64,000 nt of DNA from Actinacidiphila epipremni (GTDB taxonomy: Bacteria; Actinomycetota; Actinomycetes; Streptomycetales; Streptomycetaceae): contig NZ_JAATEJ010000026.1 of the NCBI RefSeq assembly GCF_012034175.1, forward strand, positions 62,001 through 126,000, read 5' to 3'. A model generated the notes under the pieces. That model had not been told where the DNA came from. It ran no database searches and saw nothing but the letters and a program-made list of their open reading frames with translations. Position 1 is the stretch's first letter; the number at the start of each line of letters is the position of its first letter. Position numbers and translations under genes: made by a program. Positions 1-8,469 of the stretch are shown one piece after another.

Positions 1-547
1 CGCCGCGCTCGCCGCCCGCAGCCCCGTACCGCTGCTCGTCTACCACGTGCCCTACCGCACCGGGCAGCCGCTCGGCGCGCGCGCCCTGCGGGAGCTCGCC
101 GCGATCCCCGGCGTCGTGGGGGTGAAGTACGCGGTCGGCGGGATCGACGCCGAGACCGTCGACCTGCTCGGCGACCGCCCGGCCGGCTTCGACGTCCTCG
201 CCGGGGACGACGTCTTCGCGCCCGCGCTGCTCGCCCTCGGCGCGACCGGCGTGGTGGCGGCCTCCGCGCATCTGGACACCGCCGACTGGGTGAAGCTCGC
301 CGCGACGGGCGACCGCGCCCTCGGCCACCGGCTCGCCGCCCGCGCCGCCGCGCTCTTCCGCGAGCCGAACCCCACCGTCGTCAAGGCCGCGCTGCACGCC
401 CAGGGCCGTATCCCCACGCCGGACGTACGGCCGCCGCTGCTGCCGGCGAGCGCGGCGTCGCTGGCGGCGGTGGGGCTGGACGCGCGCCCTGGCGGACGTA
501 GCGGCGGACGTACCGGCGTACGGAGCGGCGGACGTCTCGGCACCTGA
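1..547 (+). CDS. Dihydrodipicolinate synthase family protein, 5'-truncated by the window edge
   Basis: The reading frame is open from base 2, so the N-terminal part lies outside the window. The visible part has DapA-family features: LLVYHVPYRTG near its start resembles the conserved tyrosine/proline loop, and GVVGVKYAVGG carries the lysine that would form the Schiff base with pyruvate. GVVAASAHL and the helical REPNPTVVKAALHAQG segment fit the barrel end and C-terminal helices. The next gene is asd, which makes the other substrate of true DapA, so a lysine or diaminopimelate role is possible, but DapA paralogues also act on sugar acids and the substrate cannot be read here. The C-terminus ends in a Gly/Arg-rich tail of GGRSGGR-like repeats. 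Confidence 0.85.
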   Translation, partial: AALAARSPVPLLVYHVPYRTGQPLGARALRELAAIPGVVGVKYAVGGIDAETVDLLGDRPAGFDVLAGDDVFAPALLALGATGVVAASAHLDTADWVKLAATGDRALGHRLAARAAALFREPNPTVVKAALHAQGRIPTPDVRPPLLPASAASLAAVGLDARPGGRSGGRTGVRSGGRLGT

Positions 548-645
548 AACCGTTCGCCGCCCGCCGCGTCCTGCGGCGATACTCGAACGGCGGGCACACA
601 CCCTGAGCAGACGGACGAGAGTCGGACGAGAGCGGAGAGCCGGAG

Positions 646-1668
646 ATGAGGATCGGAATCGTCGGAGCGACCGGACAGGTCGGCGGAGTCGTACGCGGCG
701 TACTGGCGGAGCGGAAGTTCCCGGTGGACCAGCTGCGGCTCTTCGCCTCCGCGCGGTCCGCGGGCAGCACGCTGCCGTGGGACGGCACCGAGATCACCGT
801 CGAGGACGCCGGCACGGCCGACTTCACGGGCCTGGACATCGTCATCTTCTCCGCCGGCGGCGCCACCAGCCGGGCCATCGCCGAGAAGGTCGCCGCGCAG
901 GGCGCGGTCGTGATCGACAACTCCTCCGCGTGGCGCCGCGACCCCGACGTCCCGCTCGTCGTCTCCGAGGTCAACCCGCACGCCCTCGCCCACCGCCCCA
1001 AGGGCATCGTCGCCAACCCGAACTGCACGACGATGGCCGCGATGCCCGTACTCAAGCCGCTGCACGACGAGGCCGGCCTCGTCGCGCTCGTCGCGACCAC
1101 GTACCAGGCCGTGTCCGGCTCGGGGCTTTCCGGCGTCGCCGAGCTGCACCGCCAGGCCCGCGAGGTCACCGCCGACGCCGACCGCCTCACCTTCGACGGC
1201 TCCGCCGTCACGTACCCCGACCCGCAGGTCTACGCCCGGCCCATCGCCTTCAACGTCCTGCCCTTCGCCGGGTCCCTCGTGGACGACGGGAGCTTCGAGA
1301 CCGACGAGGAGCAGAAGCTGCGGAACGAGTCCCGCAAGATTTTGGAGATCCCGGAGCTGAAGGTTTCCGGGACGTGTGTCCGGGTGCCGGTCTTCTCCGG
1401 GCACTCGCTGCAGATCAACGCGAGGTTCGCGCGCGAGCTGAGCGTGGAGCGCGCGTACGAGGTGCTCGCGCAGGCGCCGGGGGTCGAGCTCTCGGAGATC
1501 CCGACCCCCCTCCAGGCGGCGGGCCGCGACCCCTCGTACGTCGGGCGCATCCGCCGGGACGAGACTGTCGAGCACGGGCTCGCCCTCTTCCTCTCGAACG
1601 ACAACCTCCGCAAGGGCGCTGCGCTGAACGCCGTGCAAATCGCTGAGCTTGTTGCGGCTGAGCGCTGA
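646..1668 (+). CDS. asd: Aspartate-semialdehyde dehydrogenase
   Basis: Cytoplasmic NADPH-dependent enzyme that converts aspartyl phosphate to aspartate semialdehyde, the branch point to lysine/diaminopimelate, threonine and methionine. The protein is 340 aa, normal for the family. It starts with the dinucleotide-binding motif GIVGATGQVG (residues 4-13); the catalytic cysteine is C127 in NPNCTT, and the substrate-binding stretch TYQAVSGSG follows. The ATG at 646 directly precedes the Rossmann strand. It lies 98 bp after a DapA-family gene, which is functionally consistent although the gap is long enough for a separate promoter. Confidence 0.95.
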   Translation: MRIGIVGATGQVGGVVRGVLAERKFPVDQLRLFASARSAGSTLPWDGTEITVEDAGTADFTGLDIVIFSAGGATSRAIAEKVAAQGAVVIDNSSAWRRDPDVPLVVSEVNPHALAHRPKGIVANPNCTTMAAMPVLKPLHDEAGLVALVATTYQAVSGSGLSGVAELHRQAREVTADADRLTFDGSAVTYPDPQVYARPIAFNVLPFAGSLVDDGSFETDEEQKLRNESRKILEIPELKVSGTCVRVPVFSGHSLQINARFARELSVERAYEVLAQAPGVELSEIPTPLQAAGRDPSYVGRIRRDETVEHGLALFLSNDNLRKGAALNAVQIAELVAAER

Positions 1669-1710
1669 CCCCGCGGGCTGCTGCTTGCGGTGGTCGCGGG
1701 ATCGTCCGCC

Positions 1711-1754
1711 GGTTCGTGGCTTGTCGCGCAGTTCCCCGCGCCCCTGAAAAGCTG
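1711..1754. repeat. Intergenic repeat element between convergent genes
   Basis: The stretch containing TTGTCGCGCAGTTCCCCGCG followed by CCCCTGAAAAGC is, from memory, a sequence found many times in intergenic regions of Streptomyces genomes. Here it sits between asd and the convergent carboxypeptidase gene. Its function is unknown; a role at transcript ends is only a guess from its position. Confidence 0.6.
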
Positions 1755-1824
1755 ACCTCGCGCGCAAAGTCGGGCCCCTGTAGGTCTCGGGAACAAGGGT
1801 CCGGGGCAGCCCGGGGAGTCGGGC

Positions 1825-3075
1825 TCAGGGGAGGAGGAGGCGGGCGGTGGTGAGGACGGACTCTGTTTGGAGGTCGACCTGGGTCGGGACGGGGAGCCAG
1901 GTCAGGGTGTGGGTCGCGGCCAGGTCCGCCGCCCAGGCGGTGAGGAGGGATTCCGCCTCGGCGGAGCCGAGCTGAGCCAGGGCACCGGCAAGGCGCAGAG
2001 CCATTCGTCTCGCCGCGACGTCGAGCGCAGCGACATGCGCCCGGGTCAACCGCACGGGCGGCGCCGCATGCAGCCCCTCCCATTCCGCCGCGACCTGCGG
2101 CGCCATCTCCGCCAGCCCCGAGGCAATGCGGAGCAGCCGCGGATCACGCGCCGGCACCCGGCCCCGTACCCGGCGCAGCAGCTGCTCCGCCGTGCGGGAC
2201 TGCTCGCGCAGCCGCGCCGCCGTGTCGGCCAGCGCCCGCGCCGGGTCCGGGTGGACGCTGGAGTCCGCGACGCCGGGGCTCGCCCACATCGGCACCTCGA
2301 ACAGCGCGGTCATGCCGCCGTACGCATGCGGCCGGGTCCATGTCGAGCCGCCGACGTCCTCGGGCAGGCTGTCGAACTGGGCCTGCTCGCCGGGCCCCGG
2401 CATGAGGTAGACGCCGGGCCCCGTCTCGGGCCAGTACAGCGCGTCGTACGTACCGGTCTGCACGGGCACGTCGCGCTCCGCGCAGATCTTGCCCAGCGCC
2501 TCGGCGAGCCCGGGCAGCTCACGGGTGAGCTGGACCCACGCGCCGCCGATGTCGTTGCCGTGCAGCGAGCACTGGAGCACGGGCCGCAGCTCGTCGATGA
2601 GGGCGATGAGCGCCTCGGACTCCGGGAGCGCGTCATCGGCCGGGCGGATGGACGGCGCCCACTCGGGCTGCTCGTCGGCCGGCGGCCGGTACGCGTACCG
2701 GAAGTGCTCCGCCGGGGTGCGCCGCACCGCGGGCCCCGACTCGGTGCGCAGGGTGCCGTCCGGGTCGAGGCAGAGCAGGAAGTGCCAGGCGGCGCCCGCG
2801 CCGGCGTGCAGCCGCGGGTCGAGCGCGACCCGCTCGGCGATCCGCATCGCGCTCGCCGCGCCGACCCGCTCGTCGGCGTGCGGGCCCGCGACGACGAGGA
2901 CGTTGCGGACCCGGGGACGGTCGCGGCCGACCGTCAGGACGTACAGCGGGCGGCCCTCACGTGACCGCCCCACGACCCGCAACGTACACAGGCCGGGCCG
3001 GAAGCGGACGAACGCGGAGGCCGACGCAACGACCCCCGCGACGCCCGGATACGCATCGACCGTCGGATGGCTCAC
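1825..3075 (-). CDS. M14-family zinc carboxypeptidase (copy A)
   Basis: Predicted zinc metallocarboxypeptidase of 416 aa. The zinc site is visible as HADE (His and Glu ligands) near residue 80, the third ligand in CSLHGNDIGG, and the catalytic glutamate in ALFEVPMW. I see no signal peptide, so it is probably cytoplasmic. I choose the GTG at 3075 because the protein then begins with VSHPTVDAYPGV, which lines up with the start of the paralogue immediately upstream. That GTG overlaps the stop codon of a 24-codon ORF (GTGA overlap), suggesting translational coupling. A frame extension to 3198 exists but is unlike the paralogue. Substrate unknown. Confidence 0.85.
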   Translation of the reverse strand: MSHPTVDAYPGVAGVVASASAFVRFRPGLCTLRVVGRSREGRPLYVLTVGRDRPRVRNVLVVAGPHADERVGAASAMRIAERVALDPRLHAGAGAAWHFLLCLDPDGTLRTESGPAVRRTPAEHFRYAYRPPADEQPEWAPSIRPADDALPESEALIALIDELRPVLQCSLHGNDIGGAWVQLTRELPGLAEALGKICAERDVPVQTGTYDALYWPETGPGVYLMPGPGEQAQFDSLPEDVGGSTWTRPHAYGGMTALFEVPMWASPGVADSSVHPDPARALADTAARLREQSRTAEQLLRRVRGRVPARDPRLLRIASGLAEMAPQVAAEWEGLHAAPPVRLTRAHVAALDVAARRMALRLAGALAQLGSAEAESLLTAWAADLAATHTLTWLPVPTQVDLQTESVLTTARLLLP

Positions 3076-3146
3076 GTTCCGTTGGAGTTGCTGGCGCCGG
3101 TGGTCTGCTTCTTGCTCAGCCGTCGTATGACGAGACGTTTCGCCAT
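3072..3146 (-). CDS. Tiny ORF coupled to the M14 peptidase gene
   Basis: A 24-aa reading frame starting at ATG 3146. The peptide begins MAKRLVIRRLSKK and ends TGASNSNGT, so a basic N-half is followed by a small polar C-half. A strong ribosome binding site (GAGGGGGAG) lies about 6 bases before the ATG, and its TGA overlaps the GTG of the peptidase gene. Most codons end in G or C, in line with coding use here. I do not recognise the peptide. It could be a peptidase substrate or precursor, a regulatory leader controlling peptidase translation, or chance. Confidence 0.5.
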   Translation of the reverse strand: MAKRLVIRRLSKKQTTGASNSNGT

Positions 3147-3334
3147 GCTGGCTCCCCCTCGATTCCCTCAACTTGCCGTCAACACCCTTACTGCGCACGG
3201 GAGTTGAACCCTCACCCCGGGTGACTCCCCTGCCCTGTCAGATTCCGGCGGTGTTACGGGACTGTCAAGCGTCGCGGCAGCAGCCGTCGTGTCCTGTGAC
3301 CTCACCGCGCCCCCACCGCGCCCCCACCGCGCCC

Positions 3335-4642
3335 TCACAGCAACCGGTCGACGGTCGCCAGCACCGTCCTGGCCTGCAACTCCACCTGCTCGTACACCGG
3401 CACCCAGCGCGCGTCCGCCGTGCCGACCAGCTCCCGCGCCCCCGCGTCGAGCCGCCGCTCCAGCCGGGCCCGCAGCCGGGCGGGCTCGGCGGCCGGGTCG
3501 CAGTCGTCCAGCGGCTGCTCGTCCAGCAGCCGCAGCAGCATCCCGGCCGCCCGCAGCGGCAGCCGCCGGGCGGCGATGTCGAGCCCGGCGACATGCGCGA
3601 GGGTGAGCGGTACGGGCAGGTCGGCGGCCAGCGCGTCGTAGGCGTCGGCGAGCGGCTCGAAGCCGGCGGCGGCCTGCTCGACGCCGCCGAGCAGCAGCGC
3701 GGTGCCGGCGTCCGCGGGGCCCGGCGCGACCAGCAGCGGACGGGCCCGCTCCAGCGTCGCGGCCAGCGCGGCACCGTCCTTGCGCAGCCGGGCCGCGGTC
3801 GCCCGGACGGCGAGCGCGGGGTCGGGGTGCGGGGTCGGGTCGGCGACCCGCCGGGTCGCCCACATGGGCACCTCGACCAGTGCGGTGACGCCGCCGGGCC
3901 GCTGCGGGTGGCGCCGGGCGTCCAGCTGCCGCGGCTGCGGTTGCTTTTGCGGGTCCCGCTCCGGGCCGCCGGCGAAAGGTTCCGGCACCACGTACACGCC
4001 CGGCCCGGCGCACTCCCAGAACAGCGCGTCGTACGTGCCCGCCTGCACGGGGATGTCCAGCTCCGCCGCGTACTTCCCGAACGGCTCCGCGAGCCCCGGC
4101 ACGTCCCCCGTCAGCCGCACCCAGGCACCGCCGACGTCCGTGCCGTGCAGCGAGCACCGTACGAAGGGGCGCAGCTCGTCGACGAGGGCCAGCAGCGCGT
4201 ACGTCTCGGGCAGTTCACCGCCGGGGGCGGTGCGCTCGGGGCGGCCGGGGCGGTCGGCGGCGGCCGGGTGGTAGGTGTGCCGGAAGTGGACGGCGGGCGG
4301 GCGCGGGCCCGCGGGTCCCGTCTCGTTCAGCACGGTGCCGTCCGGGTCGAGGCACAGCAGGAAGTCCCAGGTCAGATCGGCGCCGGCCAGCCGGTGCCGG
4401 TCCGCGACGGCCTGCTCGGCCAGCCACAGCACGGTCGCGCCGCCCGCCTGCTCGTCGGCGTGCGCACCGCCCACCACGAGCGCGTGCCTGCGCCCGTGCC
4501 CGACCGACAGCAGCCACAGCGGACGCCCCGTCCGCGACTCGCCGGCCAGCCGCATCCGCACCAGATCCGGGTGCCGCGCGCTCAGCACCCGGGCCGCCGC
4601 CGCGACACCTGACACGGTCGGATACGCGTCTGGCCCGCGCAT
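3335..4642 (-). CDS. M14-family zinc carboxypeptidase (copy B)
   Basis: A 435-aa paralogue of the following gene on the same strand, aligning along nearly its whole length (for example GGAHADEQAGG against AGPHADERVGA and LLCLDPDGT in both). Zinc-ligand motif HADE, third ligand in CSLHGTDVGG and catalytic Glu in LVEVPMW are all present, so the enzyme looks active. The start at ATG 4642 is set by a GAGGAGGAG ribosome binding site 6 bases upstream and by the alignment with copy A. No signal peptide is evident. The 259-bp gap to copy A holds the tiny ORF. Tandem duplication is the likely origin; substrate unknown. Confidence 0.85.
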   Translation of the reverse strand: MRGPDAYPTVSGVAAAARVLSARHPDLVRMRLAGESRTGRPLWLLSVGHGRRHALVVGGAHADEQAGGATVLWLAEQAVADRHRLAGADLTWDFLLCLDPDGTVLNETGPAGPRPPAVHFRHTYHPAAADRPGRPERTAPGGELPETYALLALVDELRPFVRCSLHGTDVGGAWVRLTGDVPGLAEPFGKYAAELDIPVQAGTYDALFWECAGPGVYVVPEPFAGGPERDPQKQPQPRQLDARRHPQRPGGVTALVEVPMWATRRVADPTPHPDPALAVRATAARLRKDGAALAATLERARPLLVAPGPADAGTALLLGGVEQAAAGFEPLADAYDALAADLPVPLTLAHVAGLDIAARRLPLRAAGMLLRLLDEQPLDDCDPAAEPARLRARLERRLDAGARELVGTADARWVPVYEQVELQARTVLATVDRLL

Positions 4643-4930
4643 GACGGCTCCTCCTCGGCTGTACGGCTCCGCGCCCGCCCGGCACCGCCGCGCGACCACG
4701 CCCCGCGCGCCGCCCGGCCTTCCCCCGCGGTGCGGCACCCGACCCCGCTGCCCGGCACCGCAACCGACGGTGCGCCCGCGGAAGCCGCGAGCGCGCCCTG
4801 CTCAGACTCTGCGGCTGCCCGCCGGGTGTCAAGGCCGCCTCCCGCCCGCGCCTGGCGCCGGCGCACGCCCGGCGGGCCCGCTCTGGCCCGCCCTGCCCCG
4901 CGCCCGCGCAGGAGCAGGCACCGGGTGCGG

Positions 4931-5653
4931 CTACGCCGCTCCGCCCGCCTCCGCCGCGGCCAGGACCGAGCGGGCCCGGTCGATGTCCGGCCCGCGATAC
5001 ATCCGTTCCGGGATACGGGCGAGCGTGGACTCGCGCACGCGCGGACCGAGCCCGTACAGCTGCTGGAAGCTCATGATCAGCGGGCGCCAGCGGTCCGGGT
5101 CGATGCGGTCGCCCGTGCCCGGCAGCCGGATGTCCTCGTGCACCAGCACGCGCTGCACCCGCACCTCGAAGACGAGGATGCCGCCGCGCTGCTCCGGGTC
5201 GTCCTCGGCGAGCGGATGCGTGGCCTCCAGCACCGCCTCCATCGCCACCGGGCACTGCGCCACCCGCGGCGGCAGCACCGTCCCGCTCGGCACCGCGGTC
5301 AGCCCCGCGCGCCCGAACTTGTCCCCGACGTACGCGTATCCGCGTGCCGCCTTGCCCTCCGGTACGGGATCGCGCCCGGTCGTCAGCGCCAGCCGGTCCA
5401 CCGCGTCCGCCATGCCGTCGTCCGGCAGGTTCAGCACGACCTGCCCCTCGCGCACGAGATTGCGCGCCGTCTGCGACCGCGCCCCCAGCCCGAGCATGCA
5501 CCGCCACCCCAGCCAGAAGGCCGACGACATCGGCGCGAGGTTGGCGCTGCCGTCCTCGTTGCGGGTCGAGAGCAGCACGACGGGCGTGCCGAAGTAGAGG
5601 ATGCCGGGCTCTATCGCCGTATGCGCCCCGAGGGCGCCGTTCTCCGTGCTCAT
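4931..5653 (-). CDS. Flavin reductase family (FMN-binding split barrel) protein
   Basis: A 240-aa protein with the pattern of the flavin reductase-like split barrel: PGILYFGTPVVLLSTRNEDGSANLAPMSSAFWLG is the conserved N-terminal strand-loop, followed by SQTARNLVREGQVVLNLP. Such proteins bind FMN and reduce flavins for monooxygenases or act as stand-alone oxidoreductases. I use ATG 5653 (MSTENG), preceded by a weak AGGGTGGGGG site, since the longer upstream frame is arginine-rich and unlike the family. Neighbours give no pathway. Confidence 0.8.
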   Translation of the reverse strand: MSTENGALGAHTAIEPGILYFGTPVVLLSTRNEDGSANLAPMSSAFWLGWRCMLGLGARSQTARNLVREGQVVLNLPDDGMADAVDRLALTTGRDPVPEGKAARGYAYVGDKFGRAGLTAVPSGTVLPPRVAQCPVAMEAVLEATHPLAEDDPEQRGGILVFEVRVQRVLVHEDIRLPGTGDRIDPDRWRPLIMSFQQLYGLGPRVRESTLARIPERMYRGPDIDRARSVLAAAEAGGAA

Positions 5654-5794
5654 ACCCCCACCCTGCCGGTCCGCGACCGCCGCTTCTGGCGGTTTTCGGA
5701 CCCGGCACTGCCGCACGACGCATGGGCCGAACGGCCCGCCCCGGGGGGGTGGGGGCGGGCCGCCCGGCGTCTGTGGGGGTGGGGCGCGCGGGGG

Positions 5795-6799
5795 TCAGTC
5801 CTCGTCGTCGACGAAGATGTCCTCGGCCGCGTCGACCTTCCACGCGCGCTTGATCCACCGTTCGAGGGTCGGCACGTCCATGCACGCCATGATCCGCGCG
5901 CAGGCCTCACCGCTCACCTTCACGTCGCGGTTCTGCAGCACATCGATGAGGTGCCGCTGATCCCCCAGCCGTGCGCTTTCCAAGCCTTGTTGCAGCCCCT
6001 CTTGCCTGCCCTGTTCGATACCCTTCTGCAGCCCCTCGACCAGCCCTTCGGCCTTGCCTTCCGCCCTGCCCTCGGCTTTGCCCTCGGCCTTGGCTTCGAG
6101 CACCCACTCCTCACGCAGCGTTCCCCGCCCGGGGAAGAAAATCGGCGAGCGCAACAGTTCCCTCCAGATGCTCCGCGCCTGGGCGTTGCCCAGGCCCACT
6201 TCAAGTATCTCCGAGTAGTAGTCGACGGTCTTCTCGTCGAGCTCCGTCATGGCGGTCGCAAGGGCCACCAGGATCGTACGGATGTCCTCGCGTCGGGCAT
6301 GCGTCATGGCCGAGAAGGCCGCCAGGGCCAGGTTTCTGGCCGCGATCGTGGCGTCGGCGATCACCGGGATGTTCAGCGGACTGACTACCAGCGGGCGGAC
6401 CGTCAGCGCGTTCCAGTCCCCACGCCCCAGATGGAGCGGGCCCCTTGCCCACTCGGCCGTGGCCTTGTCCTGGCAGATGACCAGGAGCAGCGCCGGGCAG
6501 CCGTACTTGGACTTGAGGTAGGACAGGTAGTACGCCCAGCTCACGGCCTTGTCCTTGTCGGGCCGCATCTGCGCCTCGATCGCCAGCATGAACGTGTCCT
6601 TGCCGTCCTCGCCCTGCGAGACACGCAAGAGGCTGTCGATACGGCGCTCGACCGGCCGGATTTCCGTGACGTCCGGACTCAGCACTTCGACGACCGTCTT
6701 TCTGGATAAAGGCATACCCAGTACGCCGAAGACGGAGCTCATGAGTTCGGGGCCGCCCTGGAAAATCCGGTGGGACGCCTCGTGTTGCGGGGTGACCAT
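5795..6799 (-). CDS. PD-(D/E)XK nuclease-like protein of an uncharacterised Streptomyces family
   Basis: A 334-aa protein starting MVTPQHEASHRIFQ, the start form I know for this family in Streptomyces. RRIDSLLRVS followed by FMLAIEAQMRPDKDK resembles the D...ExQ/K core of PD-(D/E)XK nuclease-fold proteins related to Rpn/transposase-like proteins. A charged repeat (KAEGKAEGRAEGKAEG, residues about 245-265) is probably a coiled coil, and the C-terminus is acidic. Codon use is visibly less GC-rich than in the neighbours, which may point to later acquisition. Biological role unknown; nuclease activity is inferred only from motif layout. An ATG at 6829 is an alternative start. Confidence 0.6.
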   Translation of the reverse strand: MVTPQHEASHRIFQGGPELMSSVFGVLGMPLSRKTVVEVLSPDVTEIRPVERRIDSLLRVSQGEDGKDTFMLAIEAQMRPDKDKAVSWAYYLSYLKSKYGCPALLLVICQDKATAEWARGPLHLGRGDWNALTVRPLVVSPLNIPVIADATIAARNLALAAFSAMTHARREDIRTILVALATAMTELDEKTVDYYSEILEVGLGNAQARSIWRELLRSPIFFPGRGTLREEWVLEAKAEGKAEGRAEGKAEGLVEGLQKGIEQGRQEGLQQGLESARLGDQRHLIDVLQNRDVKVSGEACARIMACMDVPTLERWIKRAWKVDAAEDIFVDDED

Positions 6800-7059
6800 G
6801 ATCAGACCGTAGGACCATGCCAGTGGCATATGCAGCTCCACGGCTCCAAGATCACCCGGAGGGGTGGTTTCGAGGCACGACCGGCTCACGCGCGGGGCGC
6901 GCGGAAAGGGGGTGCGCGCCCCCGTGGAAGGCGCGGCGGTGACGGCAGAGCGCGTCGTGGCGTACGAGGTCGTCGATGGGGCGGTGAGGCTGCGGGGGAT
7001 GCGCGTCTCGGTGCTGCCCGGGGAGTCCGGGGGAGGCGGGTGGCGTCATACTGGGCCGC

Positions 7060-7599
7060 GTGGAGGGCCGAGCGTACGTTGTCGTGTCCGGGGTGCCGGG
7101 CAGTGGCAAGAGCACCCTCGGGCGGGAGCTGGCGGGGGCGCTGGGCTTTGCGGTGATCGACAAGGACGTCGTCCTGGAGGCGCTGTACGACGCGCTCGGC
7201 GTCGGGCCCGAGGAGTGGCGGGGGCGGCTGAGCCGGGCGGCGGACGAGGTGCTGTACGCGCAGGCCGCGCGTACGCCCCGGGCCGTACTGGACAACTGGT
7301 GGCACCCGGACGCCTCGCCGCCGCGGCTGCACGCGCTCGGCGGGCGGCTGGTGCAGGTGCACTGCGACTGCGACGTCGCCACCGCCTCCGCCCGCTTCCG
7401 GGCCCGCCGCCGGCACCCCGGGCACCTCGACCCGGAGTTGACGCCCGAGCAGGTCGCCGAGCGGATCGCCGCGGTACGGGCGGCCTACCGCGGGCCGCTC
7501 GTGCTGGACGCGCCCCTGGTCCGGGTCAAGACTGAGGCCCCCGCGCGCCCGCCGGACCTGGTCGCGCGGGTCATGGCGCTGCTCGGCGCGCAGGGTTGA
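7060..7599 (+). CDS. Small P-loop kinase-like ATPase
   Basis: A 179-aa protein with Walker A motif GVPGSGKST at residues 11-19, followed by GFAVIDKDVVLEAL as in small-molecule kinases of the adenylate/shikimate/chloramphenicol phosphotransferase type. A lid-like basic stretch (RFRARRRHPGH) lies near residues 113-123. It starts with GTG 7060. The stop codon lies only 3 bp from the stop of the convergent NmrA-like gene. Substrate not deducible. Confidence 0.75.
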   Translation: MEGRAYVVVSGVPGSGKSTLGRELAGALGFAVIDKDVVLEALYDALGVGPEEWRGRLSRAADEVLYAQAARTPRAVLDNWWHPDASPPRLHALGGRLVQVHCDCDVATASARFRARRRHPGHLDPELTPEQVAERIAAVRAAYRGPLVLDAPLVRVKTEAPARPPDLVARVMALLGAQG

Positions 7600-7602
7600 G
7601 GC

Positions 7603-8394
7603 TCAGCCGACCTTCGCCGCCAGGAAGTCCTCCCACGTGCCCGTGCCGTGGTCCGCCCCCTCCAGCGTCAGGTTCGCGCCCTCCCGGTAGGCCCGGCCCA
7701 CCTTGCCCGGCAGCGGCACCGGCAGCAGCGGCCGGCGCTTGGAGGTCGCCCGGAGGTAGGAGCGGACCAGGTCCGGCAGCGGGTGGACGGCCGGCCCCGC
7801 GAGGTCCGGGACCCGGCCCGCGGGCGCGGCCAGCGCCAGCTCGGTGATGCGCGCGGCCACGTCCCGTACGTCCACCGGCTGGAGCCGCACCGCCGGCGGC
7901 ACCGGCACGACCGGCAGCTTCGCCGCGCCCCTGGCCACCATGAAGACCAGGTCGTGGAACTGCGCGGCCCGCAGGACGGTCCACGGCAGGCCCGAGTCCG
8001 CCACCACCCGCTCGGCCGCGCGCTTGGTGCGCAGGTAGCCCAGCGGCACGGCGCCCGCGCCGATCACCGAGATGAGGACGACATGCCGGACGCCGCCCGC
8101 GGCGACCGCGGCCCGCGTCAGGTGGCCGGTCGTCACGTCGTCGCCCCTGCTCGCGCCCGCCAGGTGCACGACGGTGTCCACGCCGTCCAGCGCCGCGGCC
8201 GTCCCCGGGTCGCCGTCCCGCGCGAGGTCGCCGACCACGTACGTCACGCCCTCGTCGGCGGAATCGCGCGGGCTGCGGGTCAGGACGCGGACGGTGCGGC
8301 CGGCCGCGCGCAGCAGCGGCAGCACCTGCCGGCCGAGCGTTCCGGTGCCGCCGGTGAGCAGGACGGGTGACGTCCGCGGGCTGGGGCTGGTCAT
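7603..8394 (-). CDS. NmrA/SDR-type NAD(P)-binding dehydrogenase or epimerase
   Basis: A 263-aa atypical short-chain dehydrogenase with dinucleotide motif LLTGGTGTLG at the N-terminus, a VVGDLARDG segment binding the adenine part, VVHLAGASRGDD and a late RTKRAAER segment. The catalytic YxxxK of classical SDRs is not clear, as in NmrA-like proteins. ATG 8394 has a GAAGAGGAG ribosome binding site. It is divergent from an ECF41 sigma factor gene; in that sigma group the partner gene is usually a carboxymuconolactone decarboxylase, oxidoreductase or epimerase, so this is the expected target gene. A matching promoter-like motif precedes it. Confidence 0.85.
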   Translation of the reverse strand: MTSPSPRTSPVLLTGGTGTLGRQVLPLLRAAGRTVRVLTRSPRDSADEGVTYVVGDLARDGDPGTAAALDGVDTVVHLAGASRGDDVTTGHLTRAAVAAGGVRHVVLISVIGAGAVPLGYLRTKRAAERVVADSGLPWTVLRAAQFHDLVFMVARGAAKLPVVPVPPAVRLQPVDVRDVAARITELALAAPAGRVPDLAGPAVHPLPDLVRSYLRATSKRRPLLPVPLPGKVGRAYREGANLTLEGADHGTGTWEDFLAAKVG

Positions 8395-8441
8395 GGCGTG
8401 CTCCTCTTCCGTGGGCCGCCTCGGGGGCGGGTTACGTTGAT

Positions 8442-8468
8442 GACCCGCGGCGGGGAAGGAATGTGACC
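8442..8468 (-). promoter_or_regulatory. Candidate ECF41-type promoter for the NmrA-like gene
   Basis: On the minus strand GGTCACA is followed after exactly 16 bases by GGTC. As I recall it, the published ECF41 promoter is TGTCACA-N16-CGTC, so there are two mismatches and the right spacing. It lies about 48 bp before the dehydrogenase ATG. The plus strand has a different near-match (GGTTACG at 8430) that could serve the sigma gene. Confidence 0.4.
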
Positions 8469-8469
8469 G

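Noticed and set aside
4215..5885. Long minus-strand frame of 556 codons
   Set aside because: Arg/Gly-rich shadow of the M14 and flavin reductase genes in another frame.
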